DNA from: Robiginitomaculum sp.
GTDB taxonomy: Bacteria; Pseudomonadota; Alphaproteobacteria; Caulobacterales; Maricaulaceae
DNA: 64,000 bases
Assembly (NCBI GenBank): GCA_026982415.1
Contig: JALSHE010000036.1
Coordinates: 1 to 64,000 of the forward strand
Direction of reading: 5' to 3'
In this document: positions 1 to 8,060 of the stretch, one piece after another
How positions within the stretch are numbered: position 1 is the first letter of the stretch
Layout of the letters: the number at the start of each line of letters is the position of its first letter
Made by a program: the position numbers and the translations under genes
Notes under the pieces: generated by a model
The model's input: only the letters and a program-made list of their open reading frames with translations
Databases searched by the model: none
What the model was told of the DNA's origin: nothing

Positions 1-1
1 C

Positions 2-949
2 GCTATTTTGCATTTGCTCTATGCACGTTTCTTCGCCCGCGCTCTTCGCGATTGCGGTCTGTTAGATTTACCGTCAGGCGAACCGTTCAAAGGCCTGTTC
101 ACCCAAGGCATGGTCAATCATGCGGTCTATACTGATGCAGATGGTCAGTTCGTCATGCCTGCTGATGTGGTTGAGAAAGACGGCAAGCTCATTCATATGG
201 ATACGGGCAAAACAATCACACGCGGTGCGGTCGAGAAAATGTCCAAGTCCAAGAAAAATGTCATCGACCCCCACGATATTATCGAGGGCTACGGCGCCGA
301 TGTAGCCCGCTGGTTTATGCTCTCCGATAGTCCGCCCGAACGGGATGTGGAATGGACGGATGCGGGCGCTCTCGGCGCATGGCGCTTTGCCAACAAGGTT
401 TGGGCGACTATTGCGGATACACCTGAAAACAGTTTGCAGTCTATAGGTTCTACGGACGATTTGGCCGGATCCGCTCTGAATTTGCGCCGCTCTGTCCACA
501 AAGCCGCCTCTAAAATTACGGACGGTATTGACAATTTCCGTTTCAATACGTCGGTGGCGCAGATTTACGAAACCGTCAATGCACTGAAAAAATACACTGA
601 TAATGATGCGGCTAAGACCGAAGGTATGAGCATGCTCGTGCGGGTCATCGCACCGTTCATGCCCCATTTGGCCGAAGAATGTTGGGCGCATCTCGGCGGC
701 GAAGGTTTGGTCTGTGATGCACCGTGGCCTGTGGCTGATCCGGCCATGTTGGTGGAAGACGAAATCACCATGCCCATTCAGGTAAACGGCAAACGCCGCG
801 CTGAAATTTCTGTGGCCAAGGCCGCGTCCAAAGATGATGTCGAGAAGCTGGCACTGGCCCATCCCCATATTGTCCAATTCCTTTCTGACAAAACCATAAG
901 AAAAATCATCGTTGTCCCAGGCCGCATAATCAATATAGTGGCAAACTAG
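2..949 (+). CDS. leuS: Leucyl-tRNA synthetase, C-terminal part (cut by window edge)
   Basis: Charges tRNA-Leu with leucine in the cytoplasm. The reading frame is open from the first bases of the window, so the N-terminal part, including the HIGH motif and editing domain, lies outside. The visible part holds the class I KMSKS loop at about 236-250, followed by the helical anticodon-binding domain and the small C-terminal domain typical of bacterial LeuRS. An internal TTG at position 8 could be mistaken for a start but falls inside the conserved catalytic domain. The stop is followed at once by a repeat-derived leader and lptE, the common alphaproteobacterial order leuS-lptE-holA. Identification is secure. 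Confidence 0.97.
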   Translation, partial: AILHLLYARFFARALRDCGLLDLPSGEPFKGLFTQGMVNHAVYTDADGQFVMPADVVEKDGKLIHMDTGKTITRGAVEKMSKSKKNVIDPHDIIEGYGADVARWFMLSDSPPERDVEWTDAGALGAWRFANKVWATIADTPENSLQSIGSTDDLAGSALNLRRSVHKAASKITDGIDNFRFNTSVAQIYETVNALKKYTDNDAAKTEGMSMLVRVIAPFMPHLAEECWAHLGGEGLVCDAPWPVADPAMLVEDEITMPIQVNGKRRAEISVAKAASKDDVEKLALAHPHIVQFLSDKTIRKIIVVPGRIINIVAN

Positions 950-964
950 GAGCGTTCAGTAAAC

Positions 965-1078
965 ATGGTGTACCGAGCGAAGCAAGGCAAGGGCGACCGC
1001 CCGTCGCGCCCAATGGCGCGCCCCCGCGGAGGCGTGCGCTTTTCGCGCACTGCCGTGAGCGATATAAAAGGAGTCTGA
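965..1078 (+). CDS. Possible 37-aa leader ORF running through a dispersed repeat, ahead of lptE
   Basis: An ATG at 965, preceded by AGGAG at 948-952, opens a 37-codon frame that ends in TGA at 1076-1078, one base before the lptE ATG. Almost all of it is repeat sequence, and the predicted peptide is rich in Arg, Gly and Pro and ends in [10 protein letters not shown]. The second repeat copy, before sucB, is likewise open and its ORF ends in RTAVSDIK plus four residues. This may be a translated, coupling leader peptide, or only a GC-rich repeat without stop codons. Expression is unproven. Confidence 0.25.
   Translation: MVYRAKQGKGDRPSRPMARPRGGVRFSRTAVSDIKGV
971..1070 (+). repeat. Dispersed GC-rich repeat, copy 1 (about 100 bp)
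   Basis: This block is nearly identical to the reverse complement of 9251-9351, with about six differences over 100 bp including one single-base indel. It contains small inverted repeats rich in GCG/CGC and ends in GAGCGATATAAAAGGAG, which supplies the Shine-Dalgarno sequence for lptE. The other copy stands in the same position and orientation relative to sucB. Confidence 0.85.
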
Positions 1079-1079
1079 T

Positions 1080-1580
1080 ATGAAATTGATACGTATAGCA
1101 ATTATTTTAGCAACTGCACTCATCCTAACCGCTTGCGGCTTTAAGCCCATGCATGCGCCCACTGCCTTTGGCGGCACGGGCGTCAGTATGAAAAACATCC
1201 GTGTGGAAATGCAGGCCAATGACAAAATCAACTTTTTACTGGCGCAAGCCCTGCGTGACCGTATGGGCGACAATCGCGCCACACCTTATATATTAAGAAT
1301 AACACCCGAATCCCGCCGTAAAAGCTTGGGTATAGGTGCCGACGATGTGGCTTCCCGATATGATTTGGTCATGGATGCCGAATTTGAATTGGTCGATGCC
1401 AAAACCGGAGATGTGGTCTACCGTAGCGAAGTGCGGGCGATCTCAACCTACGGCGCACCGCGCGACCCTTATGGTACGGTAGCGGCGCAAGCCAACGCCG
1501 AAGAACAAGTCGCGTCCGAGGCCGCAGACCGTATCATAGCCAGACTGGCCAGTTATCAGGCCAGTAGTGAAGCGAAATGA
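1080..1580 (+). CDS. lptE: LPS-assembly lipoprotein LptE
   Basis: Outer-membrane lipoprotein that plugs the LptD barrel and helps place LPS in the outer leaflet. The 166-aa product starts with a lipoprotein signal peptide whose lipobox LTAC puts the acylated cysteine at residue 19. The rest is a short alpha/beta domain of LptE size, with the usual GFKPM stretch right after the cysteine. The start codon follows a repeat-derived AAAAGGAG. The last four bases overlap the holA start (ATGA), and leuS upstream and holA downstream match the conserved neighbourhood. The call rests on lipobox, length and context, since LptE sequences diverge strongly. Confidence 0.9.
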   Translation: MKLIRIAIILATALILTACGFKPMHAPTAFGGTGVSMKNIRVEMQANDKINFLLAQALRDRMGDNRATPYILRITPESRRKSLGIGADDVASRYDLVMDAEFELVDAKTGDVVYRSEVRAISTYGAPRDPYGTVAAQANAEEQVASEAADRIIARLASYQASSEAK

Positions 1581-2629
1581 AACTGGCGGGTGCGCGCGCC
1601 CGTAGCTGGATAAATTCCCCACCCGCAGATTGCCCCGGCGTACTCCTCTTTGGCCCGGATGCCGGATTATGCGCAGAGCGCGCCGATGCAATTGCCAAAA
1701 AATTTAGCCCAAACCCGGACGACCCGTTTTCCACCACCGTCCTTTCCGCCGACGACCTGTCCGGTGACCCGGCACGGTTGGCCGACGAAATGGTCGCGCA
1801 AAGCTTGCTCGGCGACGCAAGGTTGATCCGCTTACGTCTGTCCCACGAGAGGAATGCAGCCTCTATTGCCAAAACCATAAAAGCCCTAGACGCCCGCCCC
1901 GATACCTGCGCCGCCAAACTCATCATCGAAGCAGGCGACATGACCCCGCGCTCGGCAATCCGCAAAGCCTTCGAGACGGCCAAACATTTCGCCGCCATCG
2001 CATGTTACGCCGACAGCCAAGCCGGTATAGCGGGTATGGTGCGCACATCGCTTCGGGATTTGAATATTGGCATAGATACGGATGCGCTCGACGCATTGGC
2101 GCCACTCTTGGAGGGTGACCGCCGCATGGCGCGCTCGGAGATCGAAAAATTGGCTCTCTATAAAGGCTACGGCACGGAGGAAGGTGCCAAAGTCACATTG
2201 GCCGACATAAAAACCTTGATAGGCGGCGCAGGGTCTGCCGGGCTGGACGATATTGTTTTTGATGCTATGGCGGGCAATATGAAAACCATGGATGCGTCCT
2301 TGCGCCGAGCACTGGCAGGAAAAATAAATCCCCATTCCGTATTGGCCGCCCTACAGCGCCATATTGTCCGCCTGCACCAAGCCTCCGCATCTATGGCGTC
2401 TGGGAGTAGCGCCGACGAAGCCATGCGCGGATTACGCCCGCCTGTATTCGTGATGCGCAAAAATGCTTTCGGCTCCGCCTTGCGCATCTGGCCGGAAACG
2501 GCTTTGGCGCGGGCTATATCTCAAAGCCTAGAGACCGAGAAAAGTATGAAATCAACCGGCGCCCCCGTAGAAGCATTGATCGGGCGGCTACTTATAGCGC
2601 TGTCCAGTTATGCGGCCAGAAGAAAGTAA
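1577..2629 (+). CDS. holA: DNA polymerase III, delta subunit
   Basis: The delta subunit opens the beta sliding clamp in the clamp-loader complex of the replisome. The 350-aa protein has the HolA layout: an N-terminal AAA-like domain without a working Walker A motif (LLFGPDAGLCAERADA region near residues 25-40), a middle helical region and a C-terminal collar domain. The ATGA overlap with lptE implies translational coupling. The gene ends just before a long palindrome that separates it from the convergent rph. Confidence 0.93.
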   Translation: MKLAGARARSWINSPPADCPGVLLFGPDAGLCAERADAIAKKFSPNPDDPFSTTVLSADDLSGDPARLADEMVAQSLLGDARLIRLRLSHERNAASIAKTIKALDARPDTCAAKLIIEAGDMTPRSAIRKAFETAKHFAAIACYADSQAGIAGMVRTSLRDLNIGIDTDALDALAPLLEGDRRMARSEIEKLALYKGYGTEEGAKVTLADIKTLIGGAGSAGLDDIVFDAMAGNMKTMDASLRRALAGKINPHSVLAALQRHIVRLHQASASMASGSSADEAMRGLRPPVFVMRKNAFGSALRIWPETALARAISQSLETEKSMKSTGAPVEALIGRLLIALSSYAARRK

Positions 2630-2635
2630 TTATCT

Positions 2636-2727
2636 TGTAGGGTGGATTAGCGATAGCGTAATCCACCGCAAATTATTAGTAGTTACTCATGGTGGATTAC
2701 GCGCAAAGGGCGCTAATCCACCCTACA
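2636..2727. repeat. 92-bp nested palindrome between convergent holA and rph
   Basis: The outer arms TGTAGGGTGGATTAGCG and CGCTAATCCACCCTACA pair perfectly. Each half can also fold on itself, since GGTGGATTAGCG pairs with CGTAATCCACC in the left half and a similar hairpin forms in the right half. It fills the whole space between holA and the rph stop, so it could end transcription from both sides, although it has no long T run. Palindromes of this GTGGATTA type are scattered through many proteobacterial genomes; only one copy is in this window. Confidence 0.85.
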
Positions 2728-2728
2728 T

Positions 2729-3448
2729 TTATTGATTTTCTATAGCCGCCAATTGCGCCGCGCATAATTCTTGAACACCTTTATTCGCCAACCGCATAAG
2801 CTCGGTAAATTCGTCTGCCGCGAACGGTGTATCTTCGGCGCTGGCTTGGATTTCTATAATACCGCCCGTGCTGGACAGGACAAAATTGGCGTCGGTCTGC
2901 GCGGCGCTGTCTTCCAGATACTCTAGGTCGAGCCTACATGTGTTCTCGACAATACCGCACGATACGGCGGCGACTTGGTCGGTGATGGGGTCCGTTTCCA
3001 AAACACCCTCTTCCATCAAATAATTAATCGCCAGTTTCAGCGCTACCCATGCCCCGGTAATGGACGCGGTACGGGTGCCGCCGTCGGCCTGAATAACATC
3101 GCAGTCCAAAATTATTTGGCGCTCGCCCAGTAATTTCATATCCACCCCAGCCCGCAAAGACCGCCCGATGAGGCGCTGGATTTCCATAGTGCGCCCGCCT
3201 TGACCGGACTTGGTGGCCTCGCGGCGCATTCTTGTATGGGTCGAGCGCGGCAACATACCATATTCCGCCGTCACCCAGCCTTTGCCACGCCCCTTAAGCC
3301 AGCGCGGTACCCCCGGATCAACACTGGCCGTACACAAGATATGGGTATTGCCACATTTAATCAAACAAGACCCCTCGGCATAAGGTGAAACACCTGTTTC
3401 AATAGTAATATCACGAAGTTGGTCGAGAGCACGGTCATTGGGGCGCAT
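2729..3448 (-). CDS. rph: Ribonuclease PH
   Basis: Phosphorolytic 3'-5' exoribonuclease that trims tRNA 3' ends and degrades structured RNA; works as a hexamer. The 239-aa length is typical. The N-terminal MRPNDR, the [13 protein letters not shown] stretch near residues 115-127 and the C-terminal GTPFAADE-like segment fit the family. It is transcribed divergently from hrcA, a classic alphaproteobacterial pair, across about 120 bp that must hold both promoters. Confidence 0.97.
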   Translation of the reverse strand: MRPNDRALDQLRDITIETGVSPYAEGSCLIKCGNTHILCTASVDPGVPRWLKGRGKGWVTAEYGMLPRSTHTRMRREATKSGQGGRTMEIQRLIGRSLRAGVDMKLLGERQIILDCDVIQADGGTRTASITGAWVALKLAINYLMEEGVLETDPITDQVAAVSCGIVENTCRLDLEYLEDSAAQTDANFVLSSTGGIIEIQASAEDTPFAADEFTELMRLANKGVQELCAAQLAAIENQ

Positions 3449-3570
3449 ATTGGTTTCCTAATTTAAGTTGACCACAGGACTAACTTATCCGCGAAATATA
3501 ACCAAGGATTATTATGCGTTTTAACGTCTCTTCGCTTGGCAATTTTATCATTACGCGGTAAGTGTTCCCC

Positions 3571-4686
3571 ATGAAATTTTCCGCCACATCATTATCGTTA
3601 TCCGACCTCGATGCGCGCGCGCGCTTGGTGTTTAAGGATATTGTCGAAAGTTATTTGGAGACAGGGGTTCCGGTTGGCTCTGGCGTTTTAGCCGAGATGA
3701 ATAAAGGACGCTCCGGTCTTTCCTCTGCGTCTATTCGCAATACTATGGCGGAATTGGCTTCGCTCGGCTTGCTGTCGTCTGCCCATATTAGCGCGGGAAA
3801 AATGCCGACCCACCAAGGGCTTCGTCTGTTTGTCGACGGCTTGCTGGAAATTGGTGATTTGAGCAAGTCAGAGCGCAAATCAATTGATGCCCAATTGGCT
3901 GGCCGGGATATGCGCACCCCGGCAGTTTTGGAAAAAGCATCAACGGCTCTGGCCGGACTAGCGGGTGGGGCGGGGTTGGTCTTGGCACCGTCTGCCGCTG
4001 ATAGCCAAAGCGGGTATTTGCGCCATGTGGAATTTGTCGGGCTTGATGGTGGTCAGGCTCTGGCAGTTCTAGTTTACGCAGACGGGCAAGTGGAAAACCG
4101 GATTATGGATGTGCCCGTGGGGCTGATGCCGTCGGCGCTTGAACGCGCCGGAAACTTCTTGTCTGCGCGGCTTAAGGGCAAACGGCTCTCGGAAACACGG
4201 GCAGATATTTTGGCCGAAATAGAAGCCGGGCAAGCAGCTTTGGAAGTTTCCGCCGCCGGATTGGTTAAACTTGGTATCGCAGAATGGAGCGGAGAAGAGA
4301 AAACATCAACAAAACGCACATTAATTGTTCGCGGACAGGCACATCTTCTGGACAGCGGCCTTGACAATGGGGCTGCGCAATCCGATTTGGAGCGTATAAG
4401 ACTTTTATTTGAAGATTTGGAACGTAAGGAAGAATTGATAGACTTGCTGGACAAGGCGGAACAGGCCGAAGGTGTTAGGATATTTATCGGCGCGGAAAAT
4501 CCGCTGTTTTCTTTGTCCGGCTCATCGGTTGTGGTTGCGCCCTATAAAGACACGAACCAAAATATTATTGGTGCCCTTGGGATAATAGGGCCGACGAGAT
4601 TAAATTATGCACGGGTCATTCCCATGGTCGATTATACGGCCTCGGTGATTGGCAAAATGTTACACATGAATAAAATGGATAAGTAA
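3571..4686 (+). CDS. hrcA: Heat-inducible transcription repressor HrcA
   Basis: Represses heat-shock operons such as groESL by binding CIRCE inverted repeats; activity depends on GroEL. The 371-aa protein has an N-terminal winged helix (SSASIRNTMAELASLGLL near residues 45-62), a GAF-like central part and the conserved C-terminal GIIGPTRLNYARV segment. The ATG at 3571 is preferred to an in-frame GTG at 3562, because GGTAAG at 3556-3561 lies at suitable spacing for the ATG and too close to the GTG. I see no clear CIRCE element upstream. grpE follows 10 bp after the stop, forming a two-gene heat-shock operon. Confidence 0.94.
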   Translation: MKFSATSLSLSDLDARARLVFKDIVESYLETGVPVGSGVLAEMNKGRSGLSSASIRNTMAELASLGLLSSAHISAGKMPTHQGLRLFVDGLLEIGDLSKSERKSIDAQLAGRDMRTPAVLEKASTALAGLAGGAGLVLAPSAADSQSGYLRHVEFVGLDGGQALAVLVYADGQVENRIMDVPVGLMPSALERAGNFLSARLKGKRLSETRADILAEIEAGQAALEVSAAGLVKLGIAEWSGEEKTSTKRTLIVRGQAHLLDSGLDNGAAQSDLERIRLLFEDLERKEELIDLLDKAEQAEGVRIFIGAENPLFSLSGSSVVVAPYKDTNQNIIGALGIIGPTRLNYARVIPMVDYTASVIGKMLHMNKMDK

Positions 4687-4696
4687 GGACAAAATA

Positions 4697-5356
4697 ATGA
4701 GCGAAGAAAATAAGCCTAAAGACACAATGCCCACCGATGCGGAGCTGGATGCACTACAAGCCCAAATCGAAGAGGCAGCGAAAGCTGTCGCTGACCGAGA
4801 GGCTGACGGCAAAAAAGACAATGCTGAAGCCGCACCTGAACTTTCCCCGGAACTTAGCGAAGCCGAAACCCAAAAACTGCGCATTCAGGAATTGGAAACT
4901 GAACTGGCTGCCGCCAAGGATCAAGTCCTGCGCGCCATGGCCGAAACCCAAAATATCCAAAAACGCTCCGAGCGCGAAGTGCGCGCAGCCAGCATTTATG
5001 CAGTGGAACGCTTTGCTGCCGATATGTTGTCGGTGTCGGATAATTTATCACGAGCTTTGTCAAATATTGACGAAAAAGCCCGTGGTGCGCTCGGTGATAA
5101 TGCCAAAAACTTGTTGGAGGGCTTAGAACTAACCGAAAAAGATTTGATCGCAGTCTTTGCCCGCCACGGCATTAAATCCGTACCCGGACAAGGTTCAAAG
5201 TTCGACCCCAATGTCCACCAAGCCGTAGCGCAAATTCCGTCAGACGAGACCAAAGGCGATGTCGCTCAGGTCATGCAAAACGGCTTTACATTGGGTGACC
5301 GTACCTTACGTGCCGCTATGGTTGCTGTGTCCACAGGCCCTGTAAAAGCGACATAA
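4697..5356 (+). CDS. grpE: Nucleotide exchange factor GrpE
   Basis: Releases ADP from DnaK and so drives the Hsp70 chaperone cycle in the cytoplasm. The 219-aa product shows an acidic disordered N-terminus, a long coiled coil (about residues 45-110, ending in the MAETQNIQKRSEREV region) and the C-terminal beta domain with a GSKFDPNVHQAV-like core and the closing GDRTLRAAMVAVS. It lies 10 bp downstream of hrcA with its own ribosome binding site and is surely co-transcribed. Confidence 0.97.
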   Translation: MSEENKPKDTMPTDAELDALQAQIEEAAKAVADREADGKKDNAEAAPELSPELSEAETQKLRIQELETELAAAKDQVLRAMAETQNIQKRSEREVRAASIYAVERFAADMLSVSDNLSRALSNIDEKARGALGDNAKNLLEGLELTEKDLIAVFARHGIKSVPGQGSKFDPNVHQAVAQIPSDETKGDVAQVMQNGFTLGDRTLRAAMVAVSTGPVKAT

Positions 5357-5482
5357 CCACTTCATAATCGCCCGGAAATATTTTTTCGCCTTTGCCACTT
5401 TCCCAATTGGTATTTTTAGTGTATGCGTATCCCCATATCCGGGCGCACGATCCGGTAACAACACTCTGATTAGGGGAATTTT

Positions 5483-5812
5483 ATGGCAGGTGAAAACGAT
5501 AAATGGGAATTCTATAACGACAAACGCGGCGAGCATCGCTGGCGCCGCAAGGCAAGTAACGGCAATATTGTTGGCTCGTCTTGCGAAGGTTACACGGGCA
5601 AATCCAGCTGTACCGCAAATGCGGAACGCCACGGGTATAAAGGCAATCCCAAAGGCCTTGGCAGTAAAGACAAGTGGGATCTTTATACAGATAAACGCGG
5701 CGAGCACCGCTGGCGCCGAACCGCCGTTAACGGTGAAGTGACGGGCGCGAGTTCCGAAAGCTATAAATCCAAAGCAGATTGCAAATCAAACGCCGAACGC
5801 AACGGCATGTAA
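5483..5812 (+). CDS. YegP-like protein with two DUF1508 repeats
   Basis: Small 109-aa cytoplasmic protein built from two copies of the DUF1508 (YegP) unit, about residues 5-50 and 60-106. Each copy carries the pattern W-D/E-x-Y-x-D-K-R-G-E-H-R-W-R-R, N-G and an S-x-Y-x-x-K-x-x-C-x-x-N-A-E-R tail. The family is common in proteobacteria; its biochemical role is not settled. AGGGGAA at 5472-5478 serves the ATG, and a strong hairpin terminator follows. The two repeats are very alike (DKRGEHRWRR is identical), so the tandem pair looks like a recent or strongly conserved duplication. Confidence 0.88.
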   Translation: MAGENDKWEFYNDKRGEHRWRRKASNGNIVGSSCEGYTGKSSCTANAERHGYKGNPKGLGSKDKWDLYTDKRGEHRWRRTAVNGEVTGASSESYKSKADCKSNAERNGM

Positions 5813-5836
5813 TTTGACAACAAAGCTAAATATTAA

Positions 5837-5870
5837 AACCGCCCCTCATATAATGAGAGGGCGGTTTTTT
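5837..5870. terminator. Bidirectional intrinsic terminator
   Basis: AAACCGCCC plus CTCAT pairs with ATGAG, a one-base bulge and GGGCGGTTT, around a three-base loop. On the plus strand it is followed by TTTTTT; on the minus strand by TTTTAATATTT. It separates the convergent YegP-like gene and the YdcH-like gene and probably serves both. Confidence 0.9.
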
Positions 5871-5891
5871 GTGACCACTTTTTGTAACCAC

Positions 5892-6155
5892 TTATAGATC
5901 CTGATTGCCTTTATCGTCCGTATTGACCAAAATGTGGTTGATAATATCCAGCAAAAATAGCCGCTTTTTCTTCAGTTCTTCCATGTGGAAATCGGAAGTG
6001 GATTTTACGCCGCCTTCATAAGCTTGGATTTTACGATTATTGCGGCTATAGCGTTTGGCTAATTTGGCAAAATGCGGATCCTTCTTTTTCAAAATTTTTA
6101 TTTTTTCCTTATGCTCCGGAAATTGGGACGTTAATTTGTGGTGTATATGTGACAT
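5892..6155 (-). CDS. YdcH-like protein (DUF465)
   Basis: Small 87-aa basic, helical protein of the DUF465/YdcH family, whose function is unknown. The family core is visible: FPEHKEKIKILKKKDPHFAKL near residues 12-32, then IQAYEGG and HMEELKKKRLFLLDII. It would form a two-helix coiled coil. The N-terminus carries an extra SHIHHKL segment, also usual for the family. It is transcribed alone, convergent with the YegP-like gene, downstream of carA on the same strand but with about 90 bp between. Confidence 0.82.
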   Translation of the reverse strand: MSHIHHKLTSQFPEHKEKIKILKKKDPHFAKLAKRYSRNNRKIQAYEGGVKSTSDFHMEELKKKRLFLLDIINHILVNTDDKGNQDL

Positions 6156-6247
6156 AGATATTCCTCTGATTTTTGCTTTTCATATGAAATACATAAGAAG
6201 GCCCAGCAATTATTCGAGAGCCAAAATGTCGCACTAGAGCGGCTTAT

Positions 6248-7420
6248 TTATAGCTGTTCCGCAAAACGCTCGAACAGATAGAAACTATCCCGTGGGCCGG
6301 GGCTGGCCTCGGGGTGGTGTTGCACGGAAAATACCGGACGGTCTTTTAAGCGCAGCCCGCAATTAGTGCCGTCAAATAGTGACTTATGGGTCTCGATCGC
6401 ATCATCCGGTAGGGTGTCTGCATCGACCGCAAAGCCGTGGTTCATAGAGACAATCTCTACTTTGCCAGTTTCGAAATCTTTAACCGGGTGGTTGGCACCG
6501 TGGTGACCTTGCTCCATTTTCAGGGTCTTTGCGCCGAGCGCCAGTGCCATAATCTGGTGACCCAAACATATGCCCATTACGGGTAGCTCGCTGTCGATTA
6601 ATTCTTTGACAATCGGGATTGCATATGCGCCCGTTGCGGCGGGGTCGCCCGGGCCGTTGGACAGAACGATACCGTCCGGGTTCAGCGCCAAAATATCTGC
6701 GGCTTCTGTATTGGCGGGCACGACGGTTGAGCGCAGACCCGCGTCCGCCAGACAGCGCAGAATATTGCGTTTAGTGCCGTAATCTATGACCACCACATGT
6801 TTGGATTTTGCGCCTAATTTACCAAAGCCACTGCCCCATTTCCATCCGGTCTCGTCCCATGAATAGTTTTCGTCCGTGCTGACATCTTTGGCTAGGTCGG
6901 CATTTTCCAGCCCGTTCCAGCCGCGCGCTTTGGCGGTCAGTGCCGCAATATCAAACACACCGTCTGGTGCATGGGCAATGACGCCGCTCGGCATGCCAGT
7001 TTCGCGGATATGTGATGTCAGGGCGCGAGTGTCGATGCCGCTAAGGCCAACAATGCCCCGGCCCGCCAGCCAATCACCTAGTGGTTTTTCGTTGCGGTAA
7101 TTGGACGGCTTGGTGATGTTTTCGCGGAAAATTGCACCGCGCGCAGCGGATTTAGCCGCCGGGCCAGCCGCTTCTTCGTCCTCGGCATTGGTGCCTGTAT
7201 TGCCAATGTGGGGAAAGGTAAACAGCACGATTTGCTGGGCATAGGATGGGTCGGTCAGGATTTCCTGGTATCCGGTCATGGCGGTGTTGAAACACACTTC
7301 GCCAACCGCATCCCCGACTAGACCTGCCCCGTGCCCGTAAAATACCTCACCACTGGCTAGCACCAAGACGCCTGTGGGTATATCTGTTATTGGCGCTTGA
7401 TTTTTCGCTTTGTCGTCCAT
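6248..7420 (-). CDS. carA: Carbamoyl-phosphate synthase, small (glutaminase) subunit
   Basis: Releases ammonia from glutamine and channels it to CarB to make carbamoyl phosphate for arginine and pyrimidine synthesis. The 390-aa protein has the N-terminal CPSase_sm domain (residues 15-150) and a C-terminal class I amidotransferase domain with nucleophile Cys285 in GICLGHQ and the His369/Glu371 pair in HHPEASPG. carB is not next to it in this window. The start faces the YqeY-like gene across a 140-bp divergent region, the usual alphaproteobacterial arrangement. Confidence 0.97.
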   Translation of the reverse strand: MDDKAKNQAPITDIPTGVLVLASGEVFYGHGAGLVGDAVGEVCFNTAMTGYQEILTDPSYAQQIVLFTFPHIGNTGTNAEDEEAAGPAAKSAARGAIFRENITKPSNYRNEKPLGDWLAGRGIVGLSGIDTRALTSHIRETGMPSGVIAHAPDGVFDIAALTAKARGWNGLENADLAKDVSTDENYSWDETGWKWGSGFGKLGAKSKHVVVIDYGTKRNILRCLADAGLRSTVVPANTEAADILALNPDGIVLSNGPGDPAATGAYAIPIVKELIDSELPVMGICLGHQIMALALGAKTLKMEQGHHGANHPVKDFETGKVEIVSMNHGFAVDADTLPDDAIETHKSLFDGTNCGLRLKDRPVFSVQHHPEASPGPRDSFYLFERFAEQL

Positions 7421-7440
7421 AGATACCTGCTTCCTTTGAT

Positions 7441-7456
7441 CCGAATACGAATTCGG
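7441..7456. promoter_or_regulatory. Inverted repeat upstream of carA
   Basis: CCGAAT, four bases, ATTCGG forms a perfect 6-bp-arm palindrome 21 bp before the carA start, inside the carA/YqeY divergent region. A second inverted repeat, GCCTG/CAGGC, lies at 7460-7478. A weak promoter toward the YqeY-like gene, TTGTCA at 7479-7484 and TGCTAC at 7502-7507, is also possible. These may be operators, but no regulator can be named. Confidence 0.35.
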
Positions 7457-7560
7457 TATGCCTGCTAGTTAATCAGGCTTGTCAATCGGGTCAAGAAAAT
7501 TTGCTACACAAGCAAGATTTATACGCTATAAGACCCGCTTGCAAACATACGGACACGAAT

Positions 7561-8022
7561 ATGAGTTTAAGAACAGACATTACGGACGGTATCAAAACCG
7601 CCATGAAAGCCAAGGATAAGTTGACCCTGTCAACTTTGCGCTTGGTCAATGCAGCGGTTAAAGACCGGGACATTGCGGCGCGGGCTACCGATAATCCCGG
7701 CGGTATAGACGAAGCGGAAATCCTGTCCCTGCTGGCTAAAATGGTCAAACAACGCACCGAGAGCGCCAATATCTACGACGAAAATGGACGTCCAGAGCTA
7801 GCCGAACGTGAGCGCGGCGAAATTGAAATCATTAAAACCTATATGCCGACATCTCTTACCGACGAAGAGCTAGAGTTAGCCGTCAAAAAAGCCGTCAACG
7901 ACATAGACGCCACCTGCCTAAAAGACATGGGCAAGGTCATGGGCAAGCTAAAATCCGAATACGCAGGCCGCATGGATATGGGCAAAGCAGGGGCGGCGGT
8001 TAAGGCATTGTTGATGGGGTAG
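7561..8022 (+). CDS. YqeY/GatB-domain protein
   Basis: 153-aa protein of the YqeY family, which shares the tRNA-binding tail domain of GatB; a role in tRNA-dependent amidation is suspected but unproven. The family pattern is clear: an N-terminal SLRTDITDGIKTAMKAKDK segment, the LRLVNAAVKDRDI helix, and the C-terminal DMGKVMGKLKSEYAGRMDMGKA motif. The ATG at 7561 fits the family length; an upstream in-frame TTG at 7501 would add 20 residues with no family match. It is divergent from carA. Confidence 0.9.
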   Translation: MSLRTDITDGIKTAMKAKDKLTLSTLRLVNAAVKDRDIAARATDNPGGIDEAEILSLLAKMVKQRTESANIYDENGRPELAERERGEIEIIKTYMPTSLTDEELELAVKKAVNDIDATCLKDMGKVMGKLKSEYAGRMDMGKAGAAVKALLMG

Positions 8023-8030
8023 TTTTTCTT

Positions 8031-8049
8031 CCCCCATTTTCCATGGGGG
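8031..8049. terminator. Hairpin between convergent YqeY-like gene and sucB
   Basis: CCCCCAT pairs with ATGGGGG around a 5-base loop. It sits between the two stop codons, with a T-rich stretch only on the upstream plus-strand side, so it is a weak intrinsic terminator at best. A similar CTTCCCCCAT hairpin closes the palindromic element at 33744-33767. Confidence 0.5.
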
Positions 8050-8060
8050 CAGAAGCTATC

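Noticed and set aside
74-877. 267-codon open frame on the minus strand
   Set aside because: It is fully opposite leuS, which is certain from the KMSKS motif and conserved C-terminus.
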